Of a DNA stretch of 64,000 nt, positions 12,131 through 23,962 are shown one piece after another. The notes below the pieces were generated by a model. That model saw only the letters and a program-made list of their open reading frames with translations. It was not told the origin of the DNA and ran no database searches. The translations under genes and the position numbers were made by a program. The stretch's first letter is position 1, and the number at the start of each line of letters is the position of its first letter. Origin of the DNA: Chaetoderma sp. LZ-2023a (taxonomy: Eukaryota; Mollusca; Caudofoveata; Chaetodermatida; Chaetodermatidae); assembly GCA_034401795.1 (NCBI GenBank), contig CM067367.1, forward strand, positions 52,304,019 through 52,368,018, given 5' to 3'.

Positions 12131-12320
12131 TGGATGAATCCACTTTTAGCTCATCGTACTAACATACGCCCACTCACATCGCTTCGCTGTTCGACGATGC
12201 TTTTAGCTAAGCCCCGCCCATCTCTAGCTAAGCTCTGCATACGCTTTGCCCGTGTTGGGATCGCTCGATCCGTTAACTCGCTGCATCTCAATTTTCAGAA
12301 AACTACAGGTAACCTGTTGA
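12131..12320 (-). mobile_element. FB1 copy, subfamily b, cut by a tetranucleotide array
   Basis: AATGGATGAATCCAC to ACAGGTAACCTGTTG, then replaced by TCTA repeats at the point where the hairpin should start. Confidence 0.65.
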
Positions 12321-12324
12321 CAGA

Positions 12325-12326
<2 letters not shown>

Positions 12327-12391
<65 letters not shown>

Positions 12392-12417
12392 GTATCCATC
12401 CCAACCCATCCATCCCC

Positions 12418-12467
<50 letters not shown>

Positions 12468-12535
12468 CCAACCCATCCATCCATCCATCCCCATCTATCT
12501 ATCTATCTTATCTATCTATCTATCTATCTATCTAT
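12327..12535 (+). repeat. (TCTA)n microsatellite with CCATCC interruptions
   Basis: Three TCTA blocks (12327-12390, 12419-12466, 12496-12535) separated by CCCAACCCATCC. Open frames here (LSIYLSIY) are artefacts of the repeat. Confidence 0.95.
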
Positions 12536-12542
12536 TATACAG

Positions 12543-12903
12543 ACAATAGAGGAATCCGTATCCAATCTGCCAATCAGGTATATGACGTGATACTCGAATA
12601 CGTCAAAGGTAGGCTGACATCACAATATAAATAGGCCATGAATGACCTATCTATGTTAGCCACGAACTCCTCCTATACCGTCATGTGTACCAATTGTACA
12701 CGTGTCTTTACTACTTAATAAACATTCTATTGAATATTTTGAAACTAATTTTACTGGACCCCGTCATATTAGTTTCAAAATATTAAGCAGTTTACCCGTA
12801 TAGTTTTCTGGAAATAAAGATGCAGGGAATTCAGGCAACACTGGCAAAACGTGGACGGAACTTAGCTAGAGGTAGCGGCGTAGCTAAACGAGCACTCATC
12901 CAC
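12543..12903 (+). mobile_element. FB1 copy, subfamily b
   Basis: AATAGAGGAATCC start, with a shortened hairpin having a small loop (ACTGGACCCCGTCA). Confidence 0.7.
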
Positions 12904-13514
12904 GATCCTCGTTTACCCAGCTCAGCCAACTTGGCCCGCTGTCCGCACAAAATATTGATCAGAGGCGAGTTCCACAGATGGTGAAATTGTCCGATACACA
13001 GCCAATTTCACTCCGAGTAAACATGGCTACTGAACCATTCCAACATAATTACGAGTCCCACTGACAGATGAGTGCAAAATTGCGGATAATTGGACGGCCC
13101 CGATTTTGTCTGGCCTGTAGTTTCAACATATTATGCGCATATTGTCACGAAGCTAGACTGATTGACGCATATATAGATTTCTTCAGCATCCAAAAAAGCC
13201 AGCGTTGCCTACCATTCGCGTCTCGCGAGATCTCATGCTATACGAGATCGAGAAAAGAGACTCGTGTGCGGTGTGTAATGAGTGGTCATCGGTGTAGTAA
13301 TTTGCCACTAGAATATGGTGATAAAGAAAATTAAATCTTGAAAGAATACTTAAACTATCCCATTCATAGCAGACCATACAATTTCACATAAACCAAGATT
13401 ATATGACGAACATAGGCTTCGGTATGAAGAATAGTTAAGTGAAAACTCGTCCTGATGCTCATATCATATGAACCACTGGACGGATCGAGTGGAGTTAATG
13501 TCTATATGAAGCTA
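12904..13514. other. No gene recognised
   Basis: Precedes the LINE; it may include more decayed LINE sequence that I cannot place. Confidence 0.45.
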
Positions 13515-15510
13515 GTGATACAGGGGTTACGCTGATATCAAAATCAACACGGCAGCAATTTATACAAACTATTCTGCAGTATTTTATATAGTAGACTCTA
13601 CCATTTTCTACTGAGCATAAATTGCTACCAGATTCACAAATCGGATTTAAAAACAAAAGAACAGCCGCACCGCTGATCATTTTTATGCTTTAAAGACCTT
13701 GATTGAAAGGTATGCCAAATCATCTAAACAATATTTATTTTGCTGTTTCGTGGATTTTAAATCTGCATTGGACTCTGTCTCCAGGAACGCTCTCTTATAT
13801 AAATTACTATTATCCGGAATAGGTGGTAACTTTTTAAATACACTACAGAACATGTATTCCTGAGTTTCATATTCTATAAAACTTCAAAATTACGACAGTA
13901 ATCCTTTCCCGTCTAGTGTTGGGCTTAAACAGGGTTGTGTATTAAGCCCACTTTTATTTAATATGTATATTCGTGACCTGCCAAACATTTTTACTCAGCA
14001 GTGTGACCCAGTCGCGCTAGATAACGTAACTACCAATTGCCTCATGTATGCTGACGACCTTGTATTACTGTCTAAATCACATACCGGGCTCCAAACTGCA
14101 CTCAATAATCTAAGTGCATATTGTGATAAATGGGGCCTGGTGGTTAATTTTGCAAAAATTAAGGTACCGGTACTCATTTTCAATAAAGGTGGTAAACTAT
14201 TAAATAATTATCTGTTTACATACAAAGGTAACATTATTGAAACATTCCAGACTTATTGCTACCTGGGTATAGCATTTGTTGCTTCTGGTAACTTTAAAAC
14301 AGCTTGCGAACGTCTTTGCGAGCAAGCAACTAAAGCCATTTTCAAACTAAGGCAATTTAACGTTAGGACCAACATATTTACTGGACTTGTTCTCTTCAAG
14401 CGATTGATTTCCCCTATTTTAATGTACGGATGCGAAGTTTGGGGCCAATATTTTCTTAAAAGTCTTAGGAATCATGGCTTTAAAACAATCTGCGACAATT
14501 TACCAGCAGAAAGGGTGGTTATGAAATTTTGTAAATACATACCTGGTGTTCGTAAAAATTCAACCAATGATGCAGTCCGCGGCGAATTGGGTCATCATAC
14601 GCTACTTATATCCTGTTTGGCGCTTGCAATGAAATATTGGCACAGGCTACTTGCACTCGATGATACTTCCATAGTCAGCCAAGCGTATTGTGAATCCTAT
14701 TCTAATATATCGAGTAATTGTAATTGGCCTTTCTTCATCAGCGAACTGTGTACCTATTTTGGTTTCGACTATACGTGGGATAACACGGTTGTTGGTCACA
14801 GGGAATTTGATGTTAAGAAATTAAAACTTGATGCAGTCCAAATATGTAGACTTTTGGAAAGGTAACCTTCTAAACATAAATGCTAAATTACACACTTATG
14901 GATTGTTCAAGTTTAACTGTGCGATGGAAAACTATCTGATTAATTCTCGAAATTTCATCATAATACGTAAAGATTTCACGAAAATTAGAGTTAGTGCACA
15001 CAGGCTGCCGATTGAACTCGGAAGACACCAAAAGTACCACTTGAACGCAAGATATGCAAAATGTGCGTATCAGAGTGTATTGAAGACGAGAAGCACGTTA
15101 TCTTGCATTGTTCTGCTTATGAGTATGAAAGACAGAACCTCTTAAATGCACTCGGCTCCTTTTGCGACTTCCCATCATTAATTGATGATGAGAAGTTCGT
15201 GTTCCTGATGTCCTGCAATAACGGCGATACGGAAATCTCTGAACTGGTTTTAGCCTTTGTCCATGCATGTGTGCTAAAACAACATTCTACAACTATTGAT
15301 CCCATGCATTCAGATAATCCTCTGTGACCATAACTTAATACATTGTATCTTTTCACATATCCTGCTGTTTTGTAGATATGCTGACTGTTATATTGTGTAT
15401 AAATTGTTAATGCGTGTGTATTATATATTTTTTTATTGTATATATTGTATGTGCTGTATGCAGACACCATACTGTATGGTTTTTACGCAATAAATTGAAA
15501 TTGAAATTGG
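13515..15510 (+). pseudogene. 5'-truncated non-LTR retrotransposon (LINE) with reverse transcriptase
   Basis: Encodes most of a non-LTR reverse transcriptase of the broad Jockey/CR1 kind. Seen in order: TGVTLIS (about 13525), HKLLPDSQIGF (about 13615), FVDFKSALDSV with the first catalytic Asp (about 13750), GLKQGCVLSPLLFN (about 13920), and CLMYADDLVLLS with the YADD active site (about 14040). A connection region follows (13963-14865), then a C-terminal Cys/His cluster (CVSECIEDEKHVILHC, about 15062). A TGA interrupts near 13860 and frameshifts occur near 13660, 14850 and 15050, so it is dead. No endonuclease domain is seen, as expected of a 5' truncation. The 3' end has AATAAA (about 15489) and a TTGAAA-type tail ending near 15510. 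Confidence 0.85.
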
Positions 15511-15584
15511 TCTCTGATCATCATAATAAAATTCATTAACCATTTAATGTCTAAATCTGTTCTGGAATACAAAAATATTTGCTT

Positions 15585-15715
15585 ATTGAACACCCATTTG
15601 CAGATCAAGAAAACTATTCTTGAAAATTTACAACTGAAATGACTGGCTCGGTTATCAAGCCAGTCATTCCAGGGATAAAATATAGTTCTCTTTTGTCCAG
15701 AAAATCGAAATTCCC
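15585..15715 (+). repeat. Fold-back repeat family 2 (FB2)
   Basis: FB2 stems pair AAGACTATTTTTGAAAATTT with its complement around GACTGGCTCGA...TCGAGCCAGTC. Here the centre is GACTGGCTCGGTTATCAAGCCAGTC split by a short loop. It lies just downstream of the LINE at 13.5 kb. Confidence 0.7.
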
Positions 15716-15880
15716 CAAGAGTATTGCAAAGACCTGTCTTGCCGACTTCGCCGGGGAGGGATGTGGGAGGGTGGGGGGGGGGGGGGGGGCAGGGCGGGTG
15801 TGTGTGCGTGCGTGCGTGTGAGGTAGGGGTGTATAATTTGAAGACTTCTAGATATCAACTAGGATTTGGATATCTAAAGC

Positions 15881-16275
15881 AATGGACCTTTCCAATTTAC
15901 CCATCCATCATATGACGTCACAATCAATTATGTGACGTGTGGGATGACGTCATAATCAATTCCAACGTGAATGACTCGATTTAGTCCCTATTAAGTGCTT
16001 AATAGCCTGACGCGTTGTACGAATTGCACGTCTTTAATAAACATGCTGTTGAATATTTTGAAACTAATTTGACTGGCCGCTGTTACTGCCATAGGCCATA
16101 GGCAGCAACACCACCTACTCAAATTAGTTTCAAAAATGTTCTACAGCTTACCTGTACAGTTTTCTGGAAATTGATAGTCAGGGCGTTCGTGGATCGATCG
16201 ATCCCAACACGAGGAAGGCGTACGTGGAGTTTAGCTAGAGATGGGTGGAGCATAGTTAAAACTGGAAATGTCCAT
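15881..16275 (+). mobile_element. FB1 copy, subfamily a, full length
   Basis: Ends AATGGACCTTTCC and GGAAATGTCCAT; two exact CRE octamers near 15914 and 15944. Confidence 0.85.
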
Positions 16276-16594
16276 CTAGCCTACATGTATGCCTATACTA
16301 ACATTTTACATTATTCGGACTTACTTTTCACGATTGACTGAACACTAAATTAAATTTGCGCCCAGGCTGTAGCATCTATCTTTGTCAATATGTGACATGC
16401 ATAATACAGGATACACATAGTCCTCATAAATTAGTCAGTCCATATAGCAGATCAGACTGAGTAATTAACCTACCGTTCATAGTTCATGGAACATCACATT
16501 AAATCTCATTGAACCAAGGACGTGTTCATTGGTCATTAAATGAAATATTTGCCTGGGCTGGAGTGCCATCGTATATAGTGATCAGCATGCCCGT

Positions 16595-16625
16595 CCGCCC
16601 GTCTGTCCGTCCGTCCGTCCGTCTT
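16595..16625 (+). repeat. (GTCC)n tract before the satellite array
   Basis: CCGTCCGTCCGTCCGTC lies at the entry to the tandem array. Confidence 0.85.
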
Positions 16626-18718
16626 GTCAACGCAACTCCTAGAGGTCTCAATGGATTAACTTAAAATTTCGTCCACATTATCAATATCATGTGCGGATGT
16701 GCATGTGCTTTTTTGCGTCCGAACAATTGTTCATTAACGAGTTATCCCCTTTATATATCTTAAAGTCAATACATAAACTGCATTGCCAATCATTTCTTGT
16801 CAACGCAACTCCTCCTAGAGGTCTCAATGGATTAACTTAAAATTTTGTCGACATTATCAGTATCATGTGCAGATGTGCATGTGCTTTTTTCGCGACCGAA
16901 AAGGTGTTCATTACAGAGTTATCCCCATTTAAATATCTTAAAGCCGATACATAAACTGCATTGCCAATCATTTCTTGTCAAGGCAACTCCTACAGTTTAG
17001 CTCCGATTCTTTTGAAAATTGGTACGTGTTATCATTATCACGTGTGGGTGTGCATGTACTATCCGTGTACCTGTACGTCCATCTGTCTGTCCAAAATGTA
17101 TGTAGGGGCCTATGTCTGTCTGTCAGTCCATCCATCTCTGACAATCATTTCTTGTCAACGCAACTCCTCCTAGAGGTCTCGATGGATTAACTTTCAATTT
17201 TGTCCACGTTATCAGTATCATGTGCAGATGTGCATGTGCTTTTTTCGCTGCCAAGATTTTTTCCATTATAGAGTTATCCCCCTTTAAATGTCTTAAGCTG
17301 ATACATAAGCTACATTGCCAATCATTTCTTGTCAACGCAACTCCTCCCACAGTTTAGCTCCGATTCCTTTGAAAATTGTTACGTACGTGTTATCATTACC
17401 ACCTGTAGGTGTGCATGTGTTATCCGTGTACCTGTACATCCATCCGTCTGTCCAAAATGTATGTATGTCCGTCTGTCAGTCCATCCATCTCTGACAATCT
17501 TTTCTTGTCAACGCAACTCCTAGAGGTCTCAATGGATTAACTTCAAATTTCGTCGACATTATCAGTATCATGTGCAGATGTGCATGTGCCTTTTCCGTGG
17601 TGGACAAATTGTTCAATACAGAGTTATCCCCCTTTAAATATCTTAAAACTGATACATAAACTGCGTTGCCAATCATTTATTGTCAACGCAACTCCTCCTA
17701 GAGGTCTCAATGGATTAACTTAACATTTTTTCGACATTATCAGTATCATGTGCAGATGTGCATGTGCTTTTGTCGCGACCGAAAAATTGTTCATTACAGA
17801 GTTATCCCCCTTTAACTATCTTAAAGCCGATATATAAACTGCATTGCCAATCATTTCGTGTCAACGCAACTCCTCCTACAGTTTAGCTCCGATTCTTTTG
17901 AAAATTGGTACATGTTATTATTACCACATGAAAATGTGCATGTGATATCCGTATACCTGTACATCCATCCGTCTGTCCAAAATGTGTATGCCCGTCCGTC
18001 AGTCCATCCATCTCTGACAATCATTTCTTGTCAACGCAACTCCTAGAGGTCGCAATGGATTAAGTTTAAATTTTGTCCACAATGTTAATATCATGTGCAG
18101 ATGTGCATGTGCTTTTTTCGCGGCCAAAAAATTATTCATTACAAAGTTATCACTTTTTAAATATCTTAAAGCTGATACATAAACTGCATTGTCAATCATT
18201 TGTCAACGCAACTCCTACAGTTTAGCTGCGATTCTTTTGAAACTTAGTAAGTGTTATAATTGCGACATGAAGATGTGCATGTGCTATCCGTATACTTGTA
18301 CATCCATCCATCTGTCCAAAATGTATGTTCGTCTTTCGGTCCATCCTTGTCAATGCAACTCCTGCAGTTTGGTTACAATTCTTTCGAAACATGTAAATCT
18401 AATCATTACCATCCAAAGATGTGCATGTGCTTTTTTCGCGGCCAGAAAATTATTCATTACAGCGTTATCTCCCTTTAAATACCTTTAAGCCGATGCATAA
18501 ACTGCAGTACCAATCATTTCTTATCAACACAACTCCTACAATTTAGCTGTGAATCTATTGAAACTTAGTAAGGATTCTCATTACCACTTGAAGATGTGCA
18601 TGTGCTGTCCGTATGCCTGTACATTCATGCATCTGTATAGAATATATGTGTTGGTCCGTCCATCTCTGGCAATCATTTCAAGATGTCAACACAACTGCTA
18701 CAGTTTAGCTACGATGAA
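16622..18718 (+). repeat. Satellite-like array of two alternating unit types, about 175 bp each
   Basis: Each unit begins TTGTCAACGCAACTCCT. Type A continues AGAGGTCTCAATGGATTAAC; type B continues ACAGTTTAGCTCCGATTC. Approximate starts are A 16622, A 16796, B 16974, A 17152, B 17327, A 17504, A 17680, B 17858, A 18026, B 18200, a B/A hybrid 18347, B 18520 and a stub 18680. Small frames inside are by-products. Confidence 0.9.
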
Positions 18719-19327
18719 TGTTCATCTGAAATGTTTGGATCCGGGCGGGGGTGGGGGAGGGGGATGTGCCGTATTCTGATGGCTCTTGTTTCCCATGGCC
18801 AACGTTGAATCCGGATTCTGGTTTTGTAAACGCACCAATATCGAATTTGCGCCATTGACCAGCAGCGTGAAACTGATACTGAATTCGATATCCGTGCGCC
18901 CATTGGTCAATGACACAGGAACCAATATTGAATTTAATATCACCATGCTAATTGGTTAACGGGTCATCGATATATGATGCCTTGTGGCTTAGCATAATGA
19001 AGAATGGTGTTTCCAGCAAAACTGTTTATAACGATTCTTCAAAACCAGATTCGCTCATCAACGCACTGAGATATGACATACGGGAGATAAATGCACTTGG
19101 TACAAGTGCTGTTGTAATACTATATAGCGAGGATCTGGTTTCGGCAATCTTTAGCAGAAAATAGTAGACCCGTCTTGTTGTTGTCCCACATTCATATTCC
19201 GCATTTCTCTCAGCCTTCCTGGACCCATCTGATATCAGAATCAATTACGTCACTCGTTAACTGACGTCACAATCAAAATGACGTGGCTCATTCATGAAAG
19301 TCAAAAGGTGTGTCACGAAAGTGTATC
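18719..19327. other. No gene; inverted ATTGGT/ACCAAT motifs
   Basis: CGCACCAATATCGAATTTGC-like and GAACCAATATTGAATTTAA segments repeat. A CRE lies at about 19260. Confidence 0.45.
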
Positions 19328-19942
19328 AATGGACCTTTCCAGGTTATCCATCCATCATATGACGTCATAATCAACTACACGAAGTTTATGATGGCGTGAA
19401 AATTATTACGTTATGAATGACTGGATGTAGTTCGTCCTAAATCCTTAATAGTCTGTCAGGTTGTATGAAATGTATGTCTTTACCATTTAATAAACATTCT
19501 GTTGAATATGTTGGAACTAACTTGACTGGCGCTTTCCCTGTAGGTGGGACTTAGAATACACCTTCCGTATCCGCTGCGTGTTGTAAGAGGCGACTAAAGG
19601 AGGTAAGGGTGAGGTAACCCTGGCAGAAACCTCGAGTGCTGAAGACGAGGTTCCAGGCCGCACGGCGCACTCTAATAAACCATGGATCCACGCACTTAAC
19701 GCTTATGATCATGTCGATAGTCACTTACGAGACTGGCGGTATGATCAGCGAACGAAAAGAAGAAGAACTTGACTGGCGCTATGGCAGCAACAGCACCCGG
19801 TCAAATTAGTTTCAAAATATTTAACAACTTACCTGTATAGTTTTCTGGAAATTGATAGATCGATCGATCCCAACACGAGCAAGGTGTGGGTGGCGCTTAG
19901 CTAGTGATGGTCGGGGCATAACTAATACTGGAAAGGTCCATT
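19328..19942 (+). mobile_element. FB1 copy, subfamily a, split by a SINE-like insertion
   Basis: Ends AATGGACCTTTCCAG and CTGGAAAGGTCCATT. Removing 19534-19780 restores a normal FB1 copy. TAT follows or precedes the ends on both sides. Confidence 0.85.
19534..19765 (+). mobile_element. SINE-like insertion with 15 bp target-site duplication
   Basis: AACTTGACTGGCGCT occurs at 19519-19533 and again at 19766-19780, exactly flanking a 232 bp insert that ends in the A-rich tail AAAAGAAGAAG. A long duplication plus an A-rich tail indicates LINE-driven retrotransposition of a short element. The insert contains TAAGAGGCGACTAAAGG, and I see no coding potential. Its head is not clearly tRNA-like. Confidence 0.8.
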
Positions 19943-20020
19943 GTATGTCTTTGGGGTTTGCAATTTAATAAACATTCTGTTGAATATTTTTTAAGTAGTT
20001 GGACAGGAAGCTGTTGCTAT
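19943..20020 (+). mobile_element. FB1 fragment next to a full copy
   Basis: Starts TGTATGTCTTTG, then AATTTAATAAACATTC and a decayed hairpin arm, directly after the end of the previous copy. Confidence 0.5.
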
Positions 20021-20550
20021 TCATGTACCTGGCTGCTTTTGATGGTAACAATCGTGGTTCTCTAAGCAGGTGTATGACCTCAGTTGGTAAATGCGTCACG
20101 TGCACCGGCTATTTAGAATTTACCATCTTGCCACGTTCTCAGGAAACCGTATCGGTGCTGACTGGTGATACCCTAGACTTTATCTCAGTGACATGATATT
20201 GCTGCAGTGTAGGCCTACATTTGGACGGGCAGTAGGCCTGCCTTCAACTCTACTGACGTCAAATTCTGACGTCAGTAGACTGGAATATAGGCCTATTGTT
20301 GTGATATATAAATCACCCTACACATCTCATGTATAAGCGTAAACGAGTTATTATTTTAAGGAACCGTTTTGTCATTTTTCGAAAAAAAAGATAAGCTCGT
20401 CGAACAGCGGTTTCTCTGTTAGTGACTAATCTGCGTTGCAAGAAAGACAAATGGATACTTGTTAGCGGCTGACACAAGTTATGATTTCCGGTAAACTAAC
20501 GTGTAAAAACTGAGTTACTTTACCACACGTGGCTACATTGTGATAAATTT
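20021..20550. other. No gene; two-CRE palindrome inside
   Basis: Only the palindrome at 20250-20279 stands out. Confidence 0.5.
20250..20279. promoter_or_regulatory. Palindrome with two CRE octamers
   Basis: CTACTGACGTCA and TGACGTCAGTAG face each other across a few bases, outside any FB1 copy. TGACGTCA is the CREB/ATF consensus; function is unproven. Confidence 0.5.
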
Positions 20551-20845
20551 AATGGAGAAATCCAGTTTTATCTATGCCCCGCCCATCTCTTATAGCTAAG
20601 CTGCAGCCACGCTTTGCCCGTGTCTGGATCAATCCATCCATGCACTATCTGAAACTCAATTTCCAGAAAACTACAGGTAACCTATTGCATATTTTGAAAC
20701 TAATTTGACTGTGTGTCCAAATATTCAACATAAAGAATGTTTATTAAATAGTTAAGAGTAAGTCTCGTCATTAATAATGTAATTGATTACGATGCCCGCC
20801 TACATATGACGTAGTTGATTATGTCGTCATATGATTGAAATCAGT
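20551..20845 (-). mobile_element. FB1 copy, subfamily b
   Basis: AATGGAGAAATCCAG start with a collapsed hairpin (ACTGTGTGTCC). Confidence 0.7.
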
Positions 20846-20987
20846 GAATTATAATAATAGATAGGCTCCGAGTATGTACTTGGTTTCTAACTGTATAGCT
20901 CGATCCAGTTCTAGTTACCGCAGGGATTATTCTAAATGGCGGTGGGTGTTTTGGGTGGTCGGGTGGTAACCACGTAAGTGTGAGTGT

Positions 20988-21308
20988 CCTACCCATCTCT
21001 AGCTAAGCTCCACCCACACCTCGCGCATGTTGGTTTTGATCGATCTGTACAGAAAACTGTACAGGTAAGCTGGTGAATATTTTGAAACTAATTTGAGTGG
21101 GTGCTCCCAGTTAAATTAGTTTCAAGATATTCAACAGAATGTTTTAATCTGTAAATTCACAAAAGATATATACAACTTAGAGGCGTAATCCCGCAACTTT
21201 ATCACCTTTGCCATGGACATAAGTAATTAATTAGCGTGACGTCAGCTAACATGAGACGTAATTTGATTATGACGTCAGATACTGGAGTGACAGATCAGAT
21301 CCCTCTTT
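20988..21308 (-). mobile_element. FB1 copy, subfamily b
   Basis: Contains TGTACAGGTAAGCTGG, a short hairpin, two CREs, and end AGATCCCTCTTT. Confidence 0.65.
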
Positions 21309-21539
21309 AACAACAGAGGAGGGATTACAATGTGCTATTTGATTGAGGGGTGAAAATGTTGCTTAAAGACCTAGATTCTCACAGAACTGCTTCAGATTAA
21401 AATGGTTAAAATTGTGTATTTTAGTGGCTAAACTTGTATCCCTCAATGTCATGAAACGAGATCAACATTTGCACTGTTCAATCAAAGAATACATTGCAAT
21501 CTCAAATGATGGGGTTCTCCTAAAGATGGCAATGTTTGT

Positions 21540-21974
21540 GACCTATCCAAGTTTATCCATCCATCATATGACGTCATAATCAACTACGTGGCGTGTAGGA
21601 TAACTCAATAATCAACGTGAGTCTAGACCCTAGCATTGGGAACTAGCATATAAACGCCTCAAATATTACAACACTCAATAATCAATGACGGCATGAGTAA
21701 CGTAGATAAGTACGTCACGAACGCATAATTTGGGATGGGCTAAGCGTTGTTGTACTAATTGTATGTCTACTATTTCATAAAGATGTTGTTGAATATTTTG
21801 AAACTAATTTAGCTGGCCCAGTCAAATTAGTTTCAAAATGTGTAACAGCTTGCCTGTATAGTTTTGTGGAAATTGATGATCATGGAATTCAGGGATCGAT
21901 CCAAACACAGGCGAGGTGTGGCTGGAGCTTAGCTTGAGATGGGCGGGGCATTGCTAAAACGGGAAAGGTCCATT
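21540..21974 (+). mobile_element. FB1 copy, subfamily a, with extra sequence in the CRE arm
   Basis: About 75 bp extra (near 21610-21680) duplicates the ACTCAATAATCAA motif. Right end GGAAAGGTCCATT. Confidence 0.75.
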
Positions 21975-22070
21975 ACTACATATCACAAAATCAATGTAAC
22001 AAACAGTATCTTGTCATATGCATCCGCTACAGCCCACTGCCATTAATGTGTTCTTACTTACCAAGTAATT

Positions 22071-22482
22071 CACCTTTCCAGAGGATCCATCCATCATCTG
22101 ACCTCGTATGACGTCATAATCAGCTCAGCGCGTGTATGATGACGTCACAATCATTACGTCACAAAGGGTTCCATATAGACCGTCATCAAATCTCAAACAG
22201 TCCAACACGTTGTATGAATTGTATGTCTTTGTAATTCTTTGCTATTTAATAAACATACTGTTGAATATTTTGAAACTAATTTGACTGCATGCTGTTGCTG
22301 CCTTAGGCAGCAACAGCATGCAGTCAAATTAGTTTCAAAATATTCAACAGCTTACCAGTGTAGTATTTTTGGAAATTGATAGTCAGCGTGTTCAGAGATC
22401 GATCGATCCCAACACGAGCGAGGTGTTGGATGGAGCTTAGCTAGAGATGGGCGAGGCATAGCTAAAACCGGAAAGGTCCATT
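22071..22482 (+). mobile_element. FB1 copy, subfamily a, near-perfect hairpin
   Basis: Hairpin 22257-22350 is almost perfectly self-complementary, with GCATGC in both arms where other copies have GGGCGC. Confidence 0.85.
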
Positions 22483-22584
22483 ATAAGGCGTTTTATTGTT
22501 ATCTTGGCCATCCATGAGAGTCGCTGATCAGTGAGGGTATGCCCGTAATATACAGCTTAGATAATACCCATAAGTAGACTAATA

Positions 22585-23215
22585 TCTCACCTGACCGGAG
22601 TGGCTAAGTGAACTTATGCCGTGGCGACAGTCCGTCGTGCGTCCATCGTCCTCCGTCTGTCCATCTGTCCGTTTACTCTTTATTTGAACCAGTTCATCTC
22701 AACAACCACTGGGCCGATTTCAATTATATTTGGCAGGAAGCATCCCTAGAGCATAGAGATCCATGTTTGTCCAAACGAATCCGATCAGTCAATTTGGCAG
22801 GGCCGAAATTTGGGAGATATGATTAGTTACTTAAACACCATTAAAGTTTGATCAAGGGAAGTTGATACATAAAAACATGGCCGCGGTAGACCAATAAAAA
22901 TGTAACGTGTTTGGCGGCCATATTGGATATTTTTATTTGGTGGATTTTTAAGCCGAAACTGGTTTTATTTGATTAGTTTTTGGGTATGCTAATTCCAAAT
23001 TTGCCACTTTCGAAACTGTCCGTAAACAGGTTGCTGGTCATCTTATATTCTTTACCGTCAAGACTCTCATAGTAAACCAATGGGAAATTTGAAACGTTTT
23101 CTCGAGAACCACTAGACCAATTTTAACCAGACTTCTACTTATAAGCGATGCCCTTTCAAATGCGTATGTTCTAGATACAGACCCTTAATTGGGCCACTTG
23201 CCTAGATTACCGATC
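22585..23215 (+). repeat. 'CCATCTTGG' interspersed repeat
   Basis: GTGGCTAAGTGAACTTATGC start, CGTCCGT runs, GGCGGCCATATTGGATATTT and a short ending ATTGGGCCACTTGCCTAG. Confidence 0.75.
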
Positions 23216-23427
23216 TGTGACAACGGATGCTTCTGAATCAGAGAATTAGTCGACATTCCCATAGGATGATGTAATTATCTTGTTATTGTTAAAACGTCTC
23301 TCAGGTTAGCCATTGATTGCTGGTCTCTAATGATGGAATGCTCTGCTATCAAGTTATATAATATTTCCAGCACAATAGTGTTTACATGAAGCGAATGTCA
23401 ACTAAATGACTTCGCATAAATAGACCT

Positions 23428-23813
23428 AATGGACAGTTCCAGGCGATCCATCCATCATATGACGTCATAATCGACGACTTGATGTGTAGGCTGACGTCAT
23501 AATCATTACGCCATGAATGACTAGATTTAGTCCGTCTTAAACGCTGAATAATCCGTCATGCTGTATGAATTGTGTGTCTTTACTATATAATACATTTTCT
23601 GTTGAATATTTTGAAACTAATCTGACTGGGCGTTGTTGCCACAGAGAGCAACAGCACGCAGTCAGATTAGTTTCAAAATATTCAATAGCTTACATGTATA
23701 ATTTTCTGGAAATTAATATTGAGGGCGTTCGGGGATCAATCGATCCCAACGCGAGCGAGGTGTGGGTGGAGCATAGCTAGAGATGGGCGGGGCATAGCTA
23801 AAATGGAATGGTA
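23428..23813 (+). mobile_element. FB1 copy, subfamily a
   Basis: Hairpin arms carry the paired change CTAATCTGACTG / CAGTCAGATTAG. Confidence 0.8.
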
Positions 23814-23962
23814 ATTTAAATTGATATTCACCCATGCGTGTGTATAAGGATATAGAACGATGCCTGGATGATACTGAAGTTCTGATTTGACCTTTCTATG
23901 GGTAACATCATGTACCGTGTCGTGAAACAAAATACAGTGTTGCTCTATATAATATATGAAAC

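Noticed and set aside
12134-12634. Frame of 166 codons with LSIYLSIY repeats
   Set aside because: It is a translation of the TCTA microsatellite plus an FB1 arm.
16961-18488. Several cysteine-rich small frames on both strands
   Set aside because: They recur because the tandem units recur, with no shared conserved frame or start.
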